64,000 bases of DNA from Hoplostethus atlanticus (GCA_034670405.1 JAXDDX010000019.1:1492501-1556500), one strand, 5' to 3'. Positions 53,701 to 62,312 are shown, counted from the stretch's first letter. Numbers and translations: made by a program. The notes: generated by a model not told the origin, from the sequence alone.

Positions 53701-55983
53701 GGTAGAAAACGTTTTTTTGCATCATCAGATTTTGTGATTATTCTAGCCAACATTTGTAAAAAACAACAAAATAAAAGCCCCCCCAAAAAAAAAAAAAAAA
53801 TCATCAACCAGTGGGAAAATAAACAATAAAAATGCACTGTGAATTGACAGCACTCGTTCAGAGCAAATTAAATTCTTGGCTGTGCTGTCTTGCCGTGACC
53901 TACCCTTATTTTGGGTCAGTAATGACAGCTTCATATGTGCTTTGTGACTAATGCATGCCGTATCTCAGTGCCAGGACTGAAGGCTGTGCTAGATTGATGG
54001 CATGCCAGTGAGAATAATAATCGCTCTCCCTTTTCCTGACTCACTCTGCTTCTCTTTTTTCGCCCTTTGTCTCAGATTTTCATTTTAATTATGAAGAAAC
54101 GTGTTTGTCCTCGTTACGTCTGGAACTAAAGTGCGTCTGGTAACTCTGGTTGTCTTTTGTGAAAGATGCCCTTGATCGCGTCGAGACCGACCCTGATGAA
54201 TGCGCTTTAATACAGAAAAAATTAAAACAAAATCTGTCTGTTTAGATCTGCCATCCCTCCACCGACAGCACAGAGTGGAGGAAGCAGAAAGAAAAGGACT
54301 GAAGAAACAGAACTGATCAAAGCAGGGGGGGGAAGAATTATTCAAACAGCACTTGCAGTTCAGGCGTTTATCAGTTCATTTCAAAGGCGCTACTGCAAGC
54401 AGCAATATAAAAAAAACACCAAGGAATGCTTTTCGTGCACACACACACTTACTTTAAGAGCAGACTGCTTCATTTTCTTTGCACACACACACGCACACGC
54501 ACACACACCGAAACATCTGTCAAGCAGGGACATTTTCTTCTGCTCAGCATGACAGCTCTTCAAAAATGATTCATGTAAACATAGTTATCTGGACTACTGT
54601 AGATCGCTGTCTGTACTGGATCGATCAATCTCTTCCCATTCAATATAGAGAACACAAACTGACAGATTGGGGAAAAAAAAACAAAAAAAAACCAAACATC
54701 TTAATACGTTTTGGCACCAATCTCATGAGAAACGAGGCTGGTAATAGAACTGCTTTGTTTTGGTGCATTTTTGGGTGGATTCATTTTTTGCAAGAAATCT
54801 TTTTATTCTGATTTTTTAACTCAAAGTCTAACCATCAAATTCCAATAAAAAAACACGAGCAGCCAGACACTTGTGATTAGCTAATTTACGACTTTTATTT
54901 TAAGTCAGTAAACCAGAAAACAATTATTTCTCGTTATTCCAATGTACTTTATGAGGATGACTGCGTGCGCCGGCCGTCAGCCAGGAGATTGGGGATAAGG
55001 CCTGTTCATTTCCGGGTGTGCTGATATAAACCGCATGCACAAAATATTAGACCCGCCGTCCTAATATTGGGTTCCTCGCACGATACATGTCTCAAGGTTC
55101 TTCAATTTCACAGGTGAATTTCATCAACAGGGAATCATAACTTTCACTTCAGCTTGTCAGTTAAGTTCAAGGATATTTTGTACCCTCGGTTTAGTCTGTA
55201 TAAGCATGCTGGGTGCTCTCGGGTCAATCTCTAAAAGCTACCCACTAAGTGTGTCCATCTCTGTCAGTTCATTTACTGACTGATATCTGACTCTCCCAGC
55301 ACCAGCTATAAAAACAGTGCTTTCACTTGACTTTAGTGCTGCTAATGCTGTTTAATCACTCAACCATTCATCACATTATGTCCTGAATTACTATTAGCTC
55401 CATTTGGCATTGCATCATCCCAGCCAGTGCCCCATTACCACTGGAGCAAATAAAGAATGATATGATATATCATTGGCCACGTCTCGGTACATCGTCTAAG
55501 GCTGACTGCACCGTTATTGTGATATATGATGAATATGGATCGAATACACCCCAGGGATTTGACCTGGTTTCTCATCTGGAAGCACACACACCACACACAC
55601 TTCAGATGGGAGCGGACGTGCTAAATGGACGTCTTGGGTCACGTGTTGGATCGGACTTCGGCAACTTGGGTCCACTGTGTGCAGCGTTGTGTGAATGGGG
55701 GGGAAAAGAAAAAGGCCAAGCCAAGCCAGGCTGAAGAAATCTGTTGTTTTCTCTCTGGCATTGTAAATGGATGAAGGGGGAAAGGGAGAGAAACAGAGAT
55801 GCAGAGACAAACAGATAAAGGAGTCCTAACTTTATACTCATTCCAGCCCAGTCAACCCCGGAGGCGACCAGGGATTCACAGTCCAGTGATCAGCACCCAT
55901 CAGCCCTGACGGGGTGAAGCCAATCAGCACTTATTCAGAGGAGAAAAAAAAATCCCACAAAAAAAGAAAAGGGGTTTCTCCCG

Positions 55984-56034
<51 letters not shown>

Positions 56035-57643
56035 ACAGGTGTTTTTAATACTCTGGCTAATGTGCTTTGCTGGTGTTGCTGTCAGAAATTAACAATATTG
56101 CCAAGGCACTTTGCAATACATTCACTGCAAAAATAATACATCTTAACAAGTCATTTAATGCAGTGTAATGAGTCTTCAAATCTTTTTCTTAAACTTAAAA
56201 GAAATCTGCCCATGGGGTGAGGTAATTTCACTTGTTTCCAATTGCAAATCAAAGAATTTTTACAAAAAATGCTTACACTAGGAAAAACAATACTTGCATA
56301 GTTTATTGCAGTATAGACCAGTGGATCCCAACCCAGAACTTAAATTCCCTCTGCAGGTTTTAGCTCCAGCTCTACTCAGGCACACCTGAACCAATTAGAA
56401 CAGTGGTCTTCAACCCTGGTCCTCGGGGCCCACAACCCTGCTGGTTTTCCTTCCTACCAGGTAGTTAGGTAGTTAGATTCACCTGGTGTGCCAGTTGTTA
56501 AATCAGCCCCTGATGAGACGGCTGGAATGAAAACCAGCAGGGCTGTGGGCCCTGAGGACCAGGGTTGAAGACCACTGAATTAGAGGCTTCATGTTTTCAC
56601 GGTACCTGAGACGGGCCTGCAGGACAAGAGGGTACTTGAGGACTGGGTTGGGAACCACTGATATAGAGCAATAGCACTACAGAGCAAGCTTGAGGATATT
56701 ATTGTTTAATTCATACACAGCTTTGTAGCATACTAATTCCTGATTAACCAATGAATGCATCCTGAGGTCTGTTATTTCTGAACAAGTGCGCCAGTGCTTC
56801 TGTGCTGCGGTGGAGGGGTGGGGATGTTTGGAGTGGGCGAAACTATTTTGACTTTAAAAACTCCACCTGTTAACACCTAAGTGCTGTGGAAGCACAGTGT
56901 TATCGGGACTAAGAGAATCACTGAACTAAATATTGAATGCATGTGTTGACTCACCGAGCTACTTCCTGGTCTGTGAACGCACCGCGCACCAACCTAGAGC
57001 TGCTCATGCTGGTGCGACGTCTACCGCACGAGCCACACTGGGTTTTCCCTTCCGGCTCTGGAGGCCCGAAGAGTGCATACTGTAATTCAACTAAGCACTG
57101 CGTTGCACAAAGCGTTTACATGCGAGCGCACGCGCGGAGCCCGGCTTTTATAGACGCGCTCGGCCCTTGCACCTAATTACGGAGGGCTGTTTCACGTCTA
57201 ATCATATCACTCCGCAGCCAAGGAGTCGTTTTTGTTAATGTCTAATCAAATTAACTGGCGACACCTTGTGCCAAAAAGCCTTTACACTCCTCGGTTACTG
57301 CAGTAAGTCCTGCTGGACCACTTTTTGGCACAAGCTTGTACACGAGTTTAGCTTGTAATAAAATCACTTTAGTTGTATCAACATTTCGTGCCAAGTGATT
57401 AATGTCTGCTAAGTAGCCGCGTGATAAGCGGGATAAGAGTCTTTATTGCAAAATAAGCCCCTTCAGGCTTGTTACGCTTGATTCTTGAATCAATCTGTCA
57501 GAGCTTATTTTGCAGTAATGACCGGGTTGCTGTACATTATCCCTCACTTGTATTGTGCAGATAATAATAATTTTTCACAATGTAAGAGAAAGTGCTTTTT
57601 GTTCTCACCTTTTATGAGTAATGCTGCAACTATCTGGTAACTG

Positions 57644-57736
<93 letters not shown>

Positions 57737-59203
57737 GAATGACAGTTTAGGAAAACTTTATTATTATTAATTCACACCACACTATAGTGGCTACAGTTGA
57801 CAGTAGCTTACTAGTCTCTCCTGCTGGCTCCTTAACAGTCCACAGCACGAAAACAACATCATGAACTATGAGTTCAAAGGCACCATTTTGGGAGGAATGA
57901 GCCGCAGCGCTGTGGCATGAAAGGAATGGGATGATTTTGGGGACAGTATTGCACTCATCATATAATGTATTCCACTTTATCTCAAGTTTTTACAATGTCA
58001 ATAAATAACTGGAGTCGCTGGCAACAAACAAATAGCACCACACAGCAAAGACATTCAGCGCCAGTTAGCGCAGGGTACTGATCAATTCAACCATGTGGAA
58101 TGTAATTATTTCCTATGATACACGTCGGAGCCATGCAACATATAACAGACTAGCGCTGACAACGAAAAGGGCTAAATTGCTTTCATATCAGGGAACTCGT
58201 TAATGTTGCCAGGCAACAGTCGAGACTCAACATCTGGTAAGTTCGGAGATAAAACGCTTTCATTATAATGTCTAGATCAGCTAACATTAGCAAAGCAATA
58301 CATTTATGGAGTGCCGAGAGTCAGAGAGAGTTTAAGTAGAAAAATAAAAATCACAGTGGAGTGTACCGACGGTGGCAGAACAGGCCCTTTGAATTATACA
58401 TAATGAACGGCTGAATCCATTTAGTCTACCGCACTTCACTCAAGGCCAAACAACAAGAGTTCTCATGCTTTCAGTTGCTTGAAAAGTAACTATCCCCCCC
58501 CCATTAAATTCCATCAACCTTTCAGCTTCTGTATCGTCAATCCATTTCTAAAATATGACGGCATCTGATCAAGCCTCCCACAATAAAAATGTGCATTGAT
58601 CTTATGTGTGCAGAAGTCTCCTTTGTATTTATTTTTTTCCCCCTTCCAGCAGTTTAGCCCAAAATTTGCTCAGGGGGGACTTTCCATAATGATGCAAAAG
58701 ATACAATGAAGCAAAAAAAAAAAAAAAGACAAAACCCAGAGACGGGCTTTGTTTTGCCCAAGCTGCAGAGGAGGCCCGCCCCTCTCCACGGGGACACAAA
58801 ACCTCTATCTAACTCAAAACTTTCTACGGCTCCTCGGGGGTTTTCACACTCGCTCATTTGCTTAATACTAGCTGATGCAAGGGACGTAAACAAACCTTCC
58901 ACACCTGTCTTTCTTGGCTTCCTCCGCTACAGAAACAGCTGTACAATACGGTGGTCCAAACACACCGTGAAAAATGGCATCATTCACATGACGGTGATGT
59001 TGGACAGCGGTGTGTGTGTGTGTGTGCATGTGCGTGTAAATGGGAGGAGGGGAGGCAGAGAGAGACAGCGAGGCAGAAACAGAAGAGAAAGGGTGAAGAA
59101 AAAGAAAAAGAGGGCAATTAAATGCTTCAACTCACCATGTCGATGGATGACACAGGTCCGATGCTGTTGACATATATGCCCACATCGATGACCGTTGGTT
59201 TCA
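23706..59203 (-). CDS. gabrg3: GABA-A receptor gamma-3 subunit gene, 3' part (eight exons; 5' exons outside window)
   Basis: This gene encodes a gamma subunit of the pentameric GABA-gated chloride channel of the postsynaptic membrane; gamma subunits supply one face of the benzodiazepine site. Seen: eight exons with GT-AG borders and compatible phases join to 1145 nt of open frame. It covers the beta strands of the ligand-binding domain, a Cys-loop ([15 protein letters not shown]), TM1 to TM4 and the terminal YWVSYLYL. Exon sizes 68, 83, 138 and 153 are the classic GABA-A receptor sizes. Gamma-3 is chosen over gamma-1 and gamma-2 because, from memory of the mammalian proteins, [45 protein letters not shown] and [17 protein letters not shown] are gamma-3-type. 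The signal peptide and N-terminal exons were not found, so the model is 5'-partial. Gamma versus other subunits is near certain; gamma-3 is very likely. Confidence 0.95.
23988..25027 (-). other. gabrg3 intron between TM3 exon and terminal exon
   Basis: 1040 bp with gt...ag borders. It contains an A/T homopolymer (24822-24840), a G-run (24457-24468) and purine-rich sequence. I see no convincing extra coding exon, although the short cytoplasmic loop would make a small cassette exon here plausible. Confidence 0.8.
25028..25224 (-). CDS. gabrg3: gabrg3 exon (TM2, TM2-TM3 loop, TM3)
   Basis: The exon encodes [40 protein letters not shown], then [14 protein letters not shown] and [22 protein letters not shown] is the pore-lining TM2 signature of GABA-A receptors, and SLPRVSY is the TM2-TM3 coupling loop with Arg in place of the gamma-2 Lys289. 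The acceptor is ccgccag and the donor is ATG/gtaagt. It is 197 nt and ends in phase 0. The last 11 residues begin the TM3-TM4 cytoplasmic loop. Confidence 0.96.
25478..25776. mobile_element. hAT-type MITE, about 299 bp
   Basis: It starts CAGTTCTTCTCAACC and ends GGTTGAGAACCACTA, inverted repeats with a few mismatches and the common fish hAT MITE terminus. Internal CTCACGACCCCCC and CCTGACCCCC are also inverted. No convincing 8-bp duplication is left, so it is an old copy. Confidence 0.7.
26896..26998. repeat. CT-rich low-complexity stretch
   Basis: About 100 bp of mostly CTCTCC/CCCTCT units on the plus strand, purine-rich on the gabrg3 sense strand. Confidence 0.75.
28736..28820 (+). repeat. 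(TTA)n microsatellite joined to a LINE-like tail
   Basis: A TTA run (28736-28780) is followed by GCTAATGGGGATCC and TTTTAATAAACAT, which resembles the 3' ends of fish non-LTR elements. The microsatellite is certain; the LINE origin is from memory of similar sequences. Confidence 0.65.
29225..29275 (+). repeat. LINE-like 3' tail
   Basis: ATTCCCCTTATGGGACAATA followed by AAGGTTGAATTGAA matches the pattern of fish non-LTR element 3' ends. The same pattern (opposite strand) occurs at 50721. Confidence 0.55.
31822..31974 (-). CDS. gabrg3: gabrg3 153-bp exon (pre-TM1 and TM1)
   Basis: The exon encodes [39 protein letters not shown] and [13 protein letters not shown]. The acceptor is cctgcag and the donor is CTAG/gtacag. 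The length is exactly 153 nt, the family value. [14 protein letters not shown] leads into TM1, and [13 protein letters not shown] is the membrane segment. [10 protein letters not shown] is gamma-3-type (gamma-1 and gamma-2 have DAVPARTSLG). A (TC)n tract in the sense orientation lies 283 nt upstream. Confidence 0.96.
32257..32344. repeat. (GA)44 microsatellite, (TC)44 on the gabrg3 sense strand
   Basis: 88 bp of uninterrupted AG on the plus strand. On the transcribed strand of gabrg3 it is a long pyrimidine run 283 nt before the acceptor of the TM1 exon. Confidence 0.98.
33306..33348. repeat. (CA)n microsatellite
   Basis: An AC run of about 43 bp. Confidence 0.96.
36415..36440. repeat. 26-A homopolymer
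   Basis: An uninterrupted A run inside an intron. It may be a retroelement tail, but no element body is recognisable to its left. Confidence 0.9.
37025..37162 (-). CDS. gabrg3: gabrg3 138-bp exon (loop F/C region)
   Basis: The exon encodes [35 protein letters not shown] and [10 protein letters not shown]. The acceptor is gtttccag and the donor is CGCAG/gtgagc. The length is 138 nt, the size expected for this exon. [11 protein letters not shown] is the loop C segment; the Asp after Phe separates gamma-3 from gamma-1 (QFAFVG) and gamma-2 (QFSFVG). The NTT sequon is a predicted N-glycosylation site. An overlapping frame in the same interval is only a shadow. Confidence 0.95.
37163..41394 (-). 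other. gabrg3 intron between Cys-loop exon and loop C exon
   Basis: 4232 bp. It holds one hAT MITE (38741-38935), a LINE/SINE-type motif AACTTTATTTGTATAGCAC near 38431, and a short direct duplication of ATTACCATGGAAA at 37921-37946. Otherwise I see nothing recognisable. Confidence 0.8.
38741..38935. mobile_element. hAT-type MITE, 195 bp
   Basis: The ends are CAGTGGTTCC and GAACCGCTG, and long internal inverted homology makes most of it foldable (AGCTCCAGCTCT pairs with AGAGCTGGAGC, and ACACCTGAACCAA with TTGGTTCAGGTGT). The target duplication is CTCTAACG at 38733-38740 and CTCTAATG at 38936-38943 (one mismatch). It is the same family as the outer element at 56319-56660. Confidence 0.87.
41395..41477 (-). 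CDS. gabrg3: gabrg3 83-bp exon (Cys-loop)
   Basis: The exon encodes [20 protein letters not shown] then CPLVFSS. It contains both cysteines of the Cys-loop, separated by 13 residues including the invariant FPMDEH core. The acceptor is ctcctctag and the donor is AGCT/gtgaat. The length is exactly 83 nt, the family value. The first base completes the Arg codon of the previous exon and the last base (T) starts the Tyr codon finished by the next exon. Met replaces the usual first Leu of LTINAEC. Confidence 0.95.
42002..42235 (+). repeat. Unclassified interspersed repeat, copy C (diverged)
   Basis: It contains GTTGGCGGCTCCAAATGGCA, GCTTTCTGTGGACGCTAGC, CACGTCCTGTGGG and TTCATCTGGGTGAATAGGGC, in the same order as copies A (20461) and B (52148). 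It has diverged more than the other two. Confidence 0.6.
42810..43014. mobile_element. hAT-type MITE, 205 bp, near-palindromic
   Basis: It starts CAGTGGTGTCCAATC and ends GATTGGACACCGCTG. A perfect 8-bp target duplication GCTTAGGC lies at 42802-42809 and 43015-43022. The inverted homology extends over roughly 80 bp on each side (GCCATGGAGGGCCGAGAG pairs with CTCTCGGCCCTCCATGGC), leaving a short centre. Confidence 0.92.
43280..43318 (+). repeat. SINE 3'-tail fragment
   Basis: GTAAGTCGCTTTGGATAAAA followed by GCGTCTGCTAAATGACTAATG is the tail found in the SINE at 5950-6078. No tRNA head is present, so it is a truncated copy. Confidence 0.65.
44869..45000 (-). CDS. gabrg3: gabrg3 exon, 3' half of the normally single 221-bp exon
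   Basis: The exon encodes [34 protein letters not shown] and [10 protein letters not shown]. Its first base completes the Ser codon left by the preceding exon. The acceptor is cttcaaacag and the donor is CTGAG/gtgaaa. It is 132 nt; together with the 92-nt exon the sum is 224, which equals the mammalian 221 nt plus one codon. NQLLRIW carries Leu at the position aligned with gamma-2 Met130, as in gamma-3, and the Thr of LYTLR (gamma-2 Thr142) is present. Confidence 0.93.
45001..45424 (-). other. gabrg3: Short intron splitting the classical 221-bp gabrg3 exon
   Basis: 424 bp, donor AACAG/gtatca and acceptor cttcaaacag/C. It interrupts the Ser codon of LTLNS/NMVGL. Reading straight through from the upstream exon meets an in-frame TGA after about 20 codons, so it must be removed for a functional protein. 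Mammalian GABA-A receptor genes have no intron here. Confidence 0.88.
45425..45516 (-). CDS. gabrg3: gabrg3 exon, 5' half of the normally single 221-bp exon
   Basis: The exon encodes [20 protein letters not shown] then [10 protein letters not shown] and ends on AG of a split Ser codon. The acceptor is ctctaccag and the donor is AACAG/gtatc. It is 92 nt and starts in phase 0 after the Met of the 68-bp exon. FAQTW is the gamma hallmark of the complementary benzodiazepine-site face. The position homologous to gamma-2 Phe77 is Ile (codon 45496-45498), where the mammalian gammas have Phe. There is one extra Ser relative to the mammalian NSTM segment; the N-glycosylation sequon (NSS) is kept. Confidence 0.93.
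46290..47310. repeat. Degenerate repeat field
   Basis: The phrase CCATTATT or TTCATTATT, often preceded by AAAGTCAG and CTGA about 20-30 bp upstream, recurs at about 46325, 46482, 46589-46625, 46707-46740 and 47225-47256. A second phrase like TATCCGACTGAAATTAA recurs downstream of several of them (46365-46393, 46532-46550, 46762-46790, 47277-47302). Spacing is irregular and copies are diverged, so this is an old repeat array of unknown type. Confidence 0.55.
48660..48976. repeat. AGT/AGC trinucleotide array with 60-bp higher-order unit
   Basis: An imperfect trinucleotide repeat of AGT, AGC and AGG units with TTG and CTA variants. The block at 48781-48840 is repeated from 48841 almost exactly, so a roughly 60-bp unit was itself duplicated. 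Open frames across it on both strands (Val/Ala-rich or Thr-rich) are products of the repeat. Confidence 0.9.
49438..49495 (-). repeat. LINE-like 3' tail
   Basis: On the minus strand it reads CAATGACAATAAAGTTGAAT followed by CTAATCT, a pattern shared by many fish non-LTR elements. The class is assigned from memory of similar sequences. Confidence 0.5.
50671..50755 (-). repeat. (GATA)n microsatellite with LINE-like 3' tail
   Basis: A GATA run at 50671-50720 adjoins CTTTATTGTCCCTGAGGGGA; on the minus strand this is a TCCCCTCAGGGACAATAAAG end followed by a TATC tail. This arrangement is typical of fish LINEs that end in short tandem repeats. Confidence 0.65.
52148..52370 (+). repeat. Unclassified interspersed repeat, copy B
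   Basis: The longest member of the family. It contains AACTTTCTGTAATG, GTTGGCGGCCCCAAGTGGCA, AGCTTTCTGTAGCGATAGCC and CACTTCCTGTGCTCGGAGAA. It has an extra internal segment (about 52265-52315) missing from copy A. Confidence 0.75.
55989..56032. repeat. (TG)n microsatellite
   Basis: A GT run of about 44 bp, interrupted nowhere. Confidence 0.97.
56319..56660. mobile_element. hAT-type MITE (outer), interrupted by a second MITE
   Basis: It starts CAGTGGATCCCAACC and ends GGTTGGGAACCACTG. Its body matches the element at 38741-38935 (CTCCAGCTCTACTCAGGCAC, ACCTGAACCAATTAGA, GGCTTCATGTTTTCACGGTA). A weak 8-bp duplication GTATAGAC / ATATAGAG flanks it. The second MITE at 56401-56577 splits it. Confidence 0.83.
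56401..56577. mobile_element. hAT-type MITE (inner), 177 bp
   Basis: It starts CAGTGGTCTTCAACCCTGGT and ends ACCAGGGTTGAAGACCACTG, a perfect 20-bp terminal inverted repeat. It is flanked by AATTAGAA (56393-56400) and AATTAGAG (56578-56585), the expected 8-bp duplication with one change. It must be younger than the outer element it sits in. Confidence 0.92.
57201..57520. other. Compact cluster of inverted repeats in an intron (possible conserved element)
   Basis: Three separate stem-loops are seen: 14-bp perfect arms CTTGTGCCAAAAAG (57265-57278) and complement (57321-57334); 8-bp arms AATCACTT (57362-57369) and AAGTGATT (57393-57400) with an inner GTTG/CAAC pair; 16-bp arms with one mismatch at 57443-57458 and 57503-57518 that enclose TTGATTCTTGAATCAA. 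The sequence is not a simple repeat and has no MITE termini. It could be a conserved noncoding element; function unknown. Confidence 0.6.
57648..57733. repeat. (CT)n microsatellite
   Basis: About 86 bp of uninterrupted CT on the plus strand. Confidence 0.98.
59136..59203 (-). CDS. gabrg3: gabrg3 68-bp exon (first beta strands, loop D region)
   Basis: This exon encodes [17 protein letters not shown] followed by SSIDM, the start of the conserved ligand-binding domain core. The acceptor reads ccttgcag at 59204-59211 and the donor is gtgagt at 59135-59130. The length is exactly 68 nt, the size of this exon throughout the family. It begins with two nucleotides (TG) of a split codon, so an upstream exon ending in phase 1 must exist; I do not see it in the remaining 4.8 kb. 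Human gamma-3 has, as I recall it, DVDIYVNS where this protein has DVGIYVNS, an Asp-to-Gly change beside the residue aligned with gamma-2 Met57. Confidence 0.93.
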
Positions 59204-60779
59204 CTGCAAGGGCCAGAAGAGAAGAAGAAGAGTGAGTACACAATAACATAGGTATGGGCTTTACAGTGCGTGTACATGCATTAGTTGTCACGGTGTCAGC
59301 TTTTCTTCATCCAGCAATTCAATCTGACTGAAACTGCACGGGCGTCCATCGCCAAAGATCGAATCAGCCTTTGAGTCTAACAGTGAGTATCAATGTCACA
59401 GTGACACTTAAGCCTAATCGCTTTCCATCCCCGGTAGGAAAAGTTGTTCCTCTGAAATCAGTGATGCTCCAATATTTCAGCGTTTCCCCGATACTGTCTT
59501 CGCTAAACTAACGTTGCCAAGCAACAAAATGCCAGCTGATGCTTCTTTTGCTTAGCAACAACATTTGCTTGTCCACGGAAACTAAATTATCAGAGAGGTA
59601 GAGCGGCACCAGACCCAAATGCTGCGACCTCGCCTGACCTGAAATGTTCTGCTTCAGACGGAAAGGAAAGCTGTAGATGAAGCCGACCTTCAAATACACT
59701 GAATGTTCTCCGGCTAGTACGCCAGATTTTATTTCTTTACTTAACCCAGAGACAAACTGAGACAAACTGTGCTCGACAACGTAAGCCCATGTGAAAACGC
59801 TTGTAGGAACTACCAGAGCATGCTCGAAGTTGGCGAACAAACATCTCATCAAAATTTCATACCGCGGATCGTTCTGGATACATTTAGATGCCGTTTTAAC
59901 GTCTGATGTGATTTCATTCGATCCGATGGCAACACGCCTAAACAAGTTCCCTAAGCGCCACCTCTCTCTTTCTATCCCACGGCTACTACGGCAATTAACG
60001 ACTGTGATGTGGATGGAGTGTGTGTAGACAGAAACACACTCTCCTCTCACACAGACGCCCAATTCTCTCCCTCTGAGTGCTGTGGGACGCAGACCCTCTT
60101 CTGACAACAGTTTAAATGTAGCTTGTTTTGATTACAGCACAGATTACGGCGGGGTAAGTACAGTGCATGTGTGAGAGCTCTTGTAATAAATAGTTTATTT
60201 GCAGGCTTGTGATTGTTCAAATTCCCGGGCCGGCTGGGAAAATCCGGGTGCAGCGGAGGGGGGTGGAGTGAATGAGTAACGCTCGGTGCTTAACCCTTGA
60301 CTAGTCCGGCGGGGCCCGCTCGCCGTCCGGCAGCATCAGACTGCGTTTTTCTTCCACTCGGGCAGCTCCCAGGTGTGGAATGCGTGCAACTGAATGAGGG
60401 CGGCGTCGGAAAAAAAAAAAGAGCATATATTCTCAGCAAAATGTCCTCTGGCTAAAATAGCGGTTAATAAAACTGCAAGGTGATTTACAGGACAGTGCGG
60501 TTATTCATGATGTAAACACATAAGTGGCAGCCATTAGTGTTTATATTTGGTCGGGTGGTTAGAGAGCAGCACTATCAAACATGTCATCTGTTATTGTCAC
60601 TTGCCATACGCAGGGGAAGTGCCACGCCATTCGTATTGTTCAGTCTTATTGTGCAAACGCCTGTTCATTGACACAAAGCTGCTTACAAGCGATGAAATCA
60701 CCTGCATCTCTCGCTACTGTACATCATTTTCGCATGCTTTTTGAGGTGGACGCGAAATAAAATAATTCAAATGCGAGCG

Positions 60780-60868
60780 GGGGGGGGGGGCTTGCTCATG
60801 CGCGCACATCTGCGTTGCTGCATCTCGAGGGACTCGCTGTGGGGGGGCCCCGGGGGGGGGGGGGGGGG
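60780..60868. repeat. Long G-runs
   Basis: Runs of G of about 11 (from 60780), 8 (from 60840) and 18 (from 60852) bases occur within 90 bp; the last follows a CCCC. This could form G-quadruplexes or be an assembly-prone homopolymer. Confidence 0.85.
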
Positions 60869-61169
60869 CCGTCGATGCAAACAGTTTTGGCGAGTAAAGG
60901 TAGGAGTTGATTCCCGTCCAATCCCAATGTCACCCTCCACCAGCTGGACGACGACGGGACAAAAAGCATAAATCTTACAGCATTAATGCAATTGCAATTT
61001 GGCCCGTGCTACAGAAGCATTCTGGGTAATCTTTGGATCCAGATTTGCATTCGTTCAGAAAGGAGCACCTCATTTGTATGAACAGCAGCCAGTTGAGAGA
61101 AGGTGATGCTGCTGAGACGGTGCTAAAAGGAGCAGTTGAGGTTAAGTGTGTTGGTCACAGGTCAATGGC

Positions 61170-61174
<5 letters not shown>

Positions 61175-61216
<42 letters not shown>
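61175..61216. repeat. (GATA)n microsatellite
   Basis: A GATA run of about 42 bp, followed by GAGAATCCCAGTCACAAAAG. Confidence 0.95.
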
Positions 61217-61514
61217 GAATCCCAGTCACAAAAGGGATTCGAACTGGCGACTCTTTGCTCACAAACCAGCGTCTCTAACCTTCAAGCGCTAGCCTATTTC
61301 TGGTCACAGTTATTGTCCCTAGTGAGAAATGTGCTATTCGAGGCATGCAGCACAACGCATCATAACGATATACAAAATATAGAGACATATGGGAGACGCG
61401 TGTACGGTGGGAAAGGAGGAAATTGAAAGATCAAGGAAGCGGAAGCGTGGGGTGGAAAGTCGATCTGTTACAGTTACACAGTAATTCTCACCACATTGGG
61501 TGACAAGGGTAGTC

Positions 61515-61554
<40 letters not shown>
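61515..61554. repeat. (GATA)n microsatellite
   Basis: A GATA run of about 40 bp, 300 bp from the previous one. Confidence 0.95.
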
Positions 61555-61555
<1 letters not shown>

Positions 61556-62265
61556 AGACCCGATTTCCCACTTCTCAGAAAGGAAGAGTGACCCACAGAT
61601 GCACTCTCCTTCCTCCTCCTCTTCCTCCTCCTCTTCTTCTTCTTTCTCAGAAAAGCATGCCAGGCCCCATCTGTATTACTGAGTTGTCCTGTGGGGCCTC
61701 AATTAAGAAGAGCGGGGCTTTTATGCCTGGTTGGCCTTTCACTGGGATGACAAATGCATCACGCATTGTCAGCCCTGACGGACACCACACACACATACAT
61801 ATATACACACACGCATGTTCCAGCTGACCGTTCAATTCCCATATGTTCAAACACTGTACTGGGAATAGTGTTGTACAGCACTTATCGCATCCCCAGGGTT
61901 AACCTCACATCTCAGCACATCTTAGCACATTCATGTCCTGGGAAAAAAAAACAGATTTATCTCCTCCTATTTGCTAGTTAAAACCCATCTGTAAACCCTC
62001 CAGCTATTTGCCTCAAGTCTGTGTTTGCATCAGAAATACTGCACGCAAAGTCCCGTCTGTGCCATGTATACCATCAGTAGACTAATATTCCTTTATGAGT
62101 CATATAGTTCAAGTCGGTTATGGATCCACACAAGTGTATTCTGTAGCTGCACTGTAATCCATCAGGCCATATGAACCTGGTACAGCCCATGTCGCCCCCA
62201 GTGATCCCACGTCACATCATGCATGACGCTCTGTTCCCTTGTTATTATATGTGGAGGCCACCCGG

Positions 62266-62312
62266 GTTCCCATGGAGAAACAGTTAAGTCGTAACTGCTT
62301 CTCCATGGGAAC
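62266..62312. repeat. Strong hairpin, 21-bp arms and 5-nt loop
   Basis: Left arm 62266-62286 (GTTCCCATGGAGAAACAGTT then A) and right arm 62292-62312 pair over 21 bp with one mismatch, around the loop AGTCG. No target duplication is apparent. It could be a decayed MITE core or a chance duplication in inverse order. Confidence 0.9.

Larger units (their letters stand above)
45517..59135 (-). other. Large gabrg3 intron (13.6 kb)
   Basis: The intron between the 68-bp exon and the loop D exon. It contains a degenerate repeat field (46290-47310), a trinucleotide array with a 60-bp higher-order unit (48660-48976), LINE-like tails (49438-49495, 50671-50755), a member of the three-copy family (52148-52370), (TG)n (55989-56032), nested hAT MITEs (56319-56660), a cluster of inverted repeats (57201-57520) and (CT)n (57648-57733). 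No coding exon was recognised. Confidence 0.8.
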
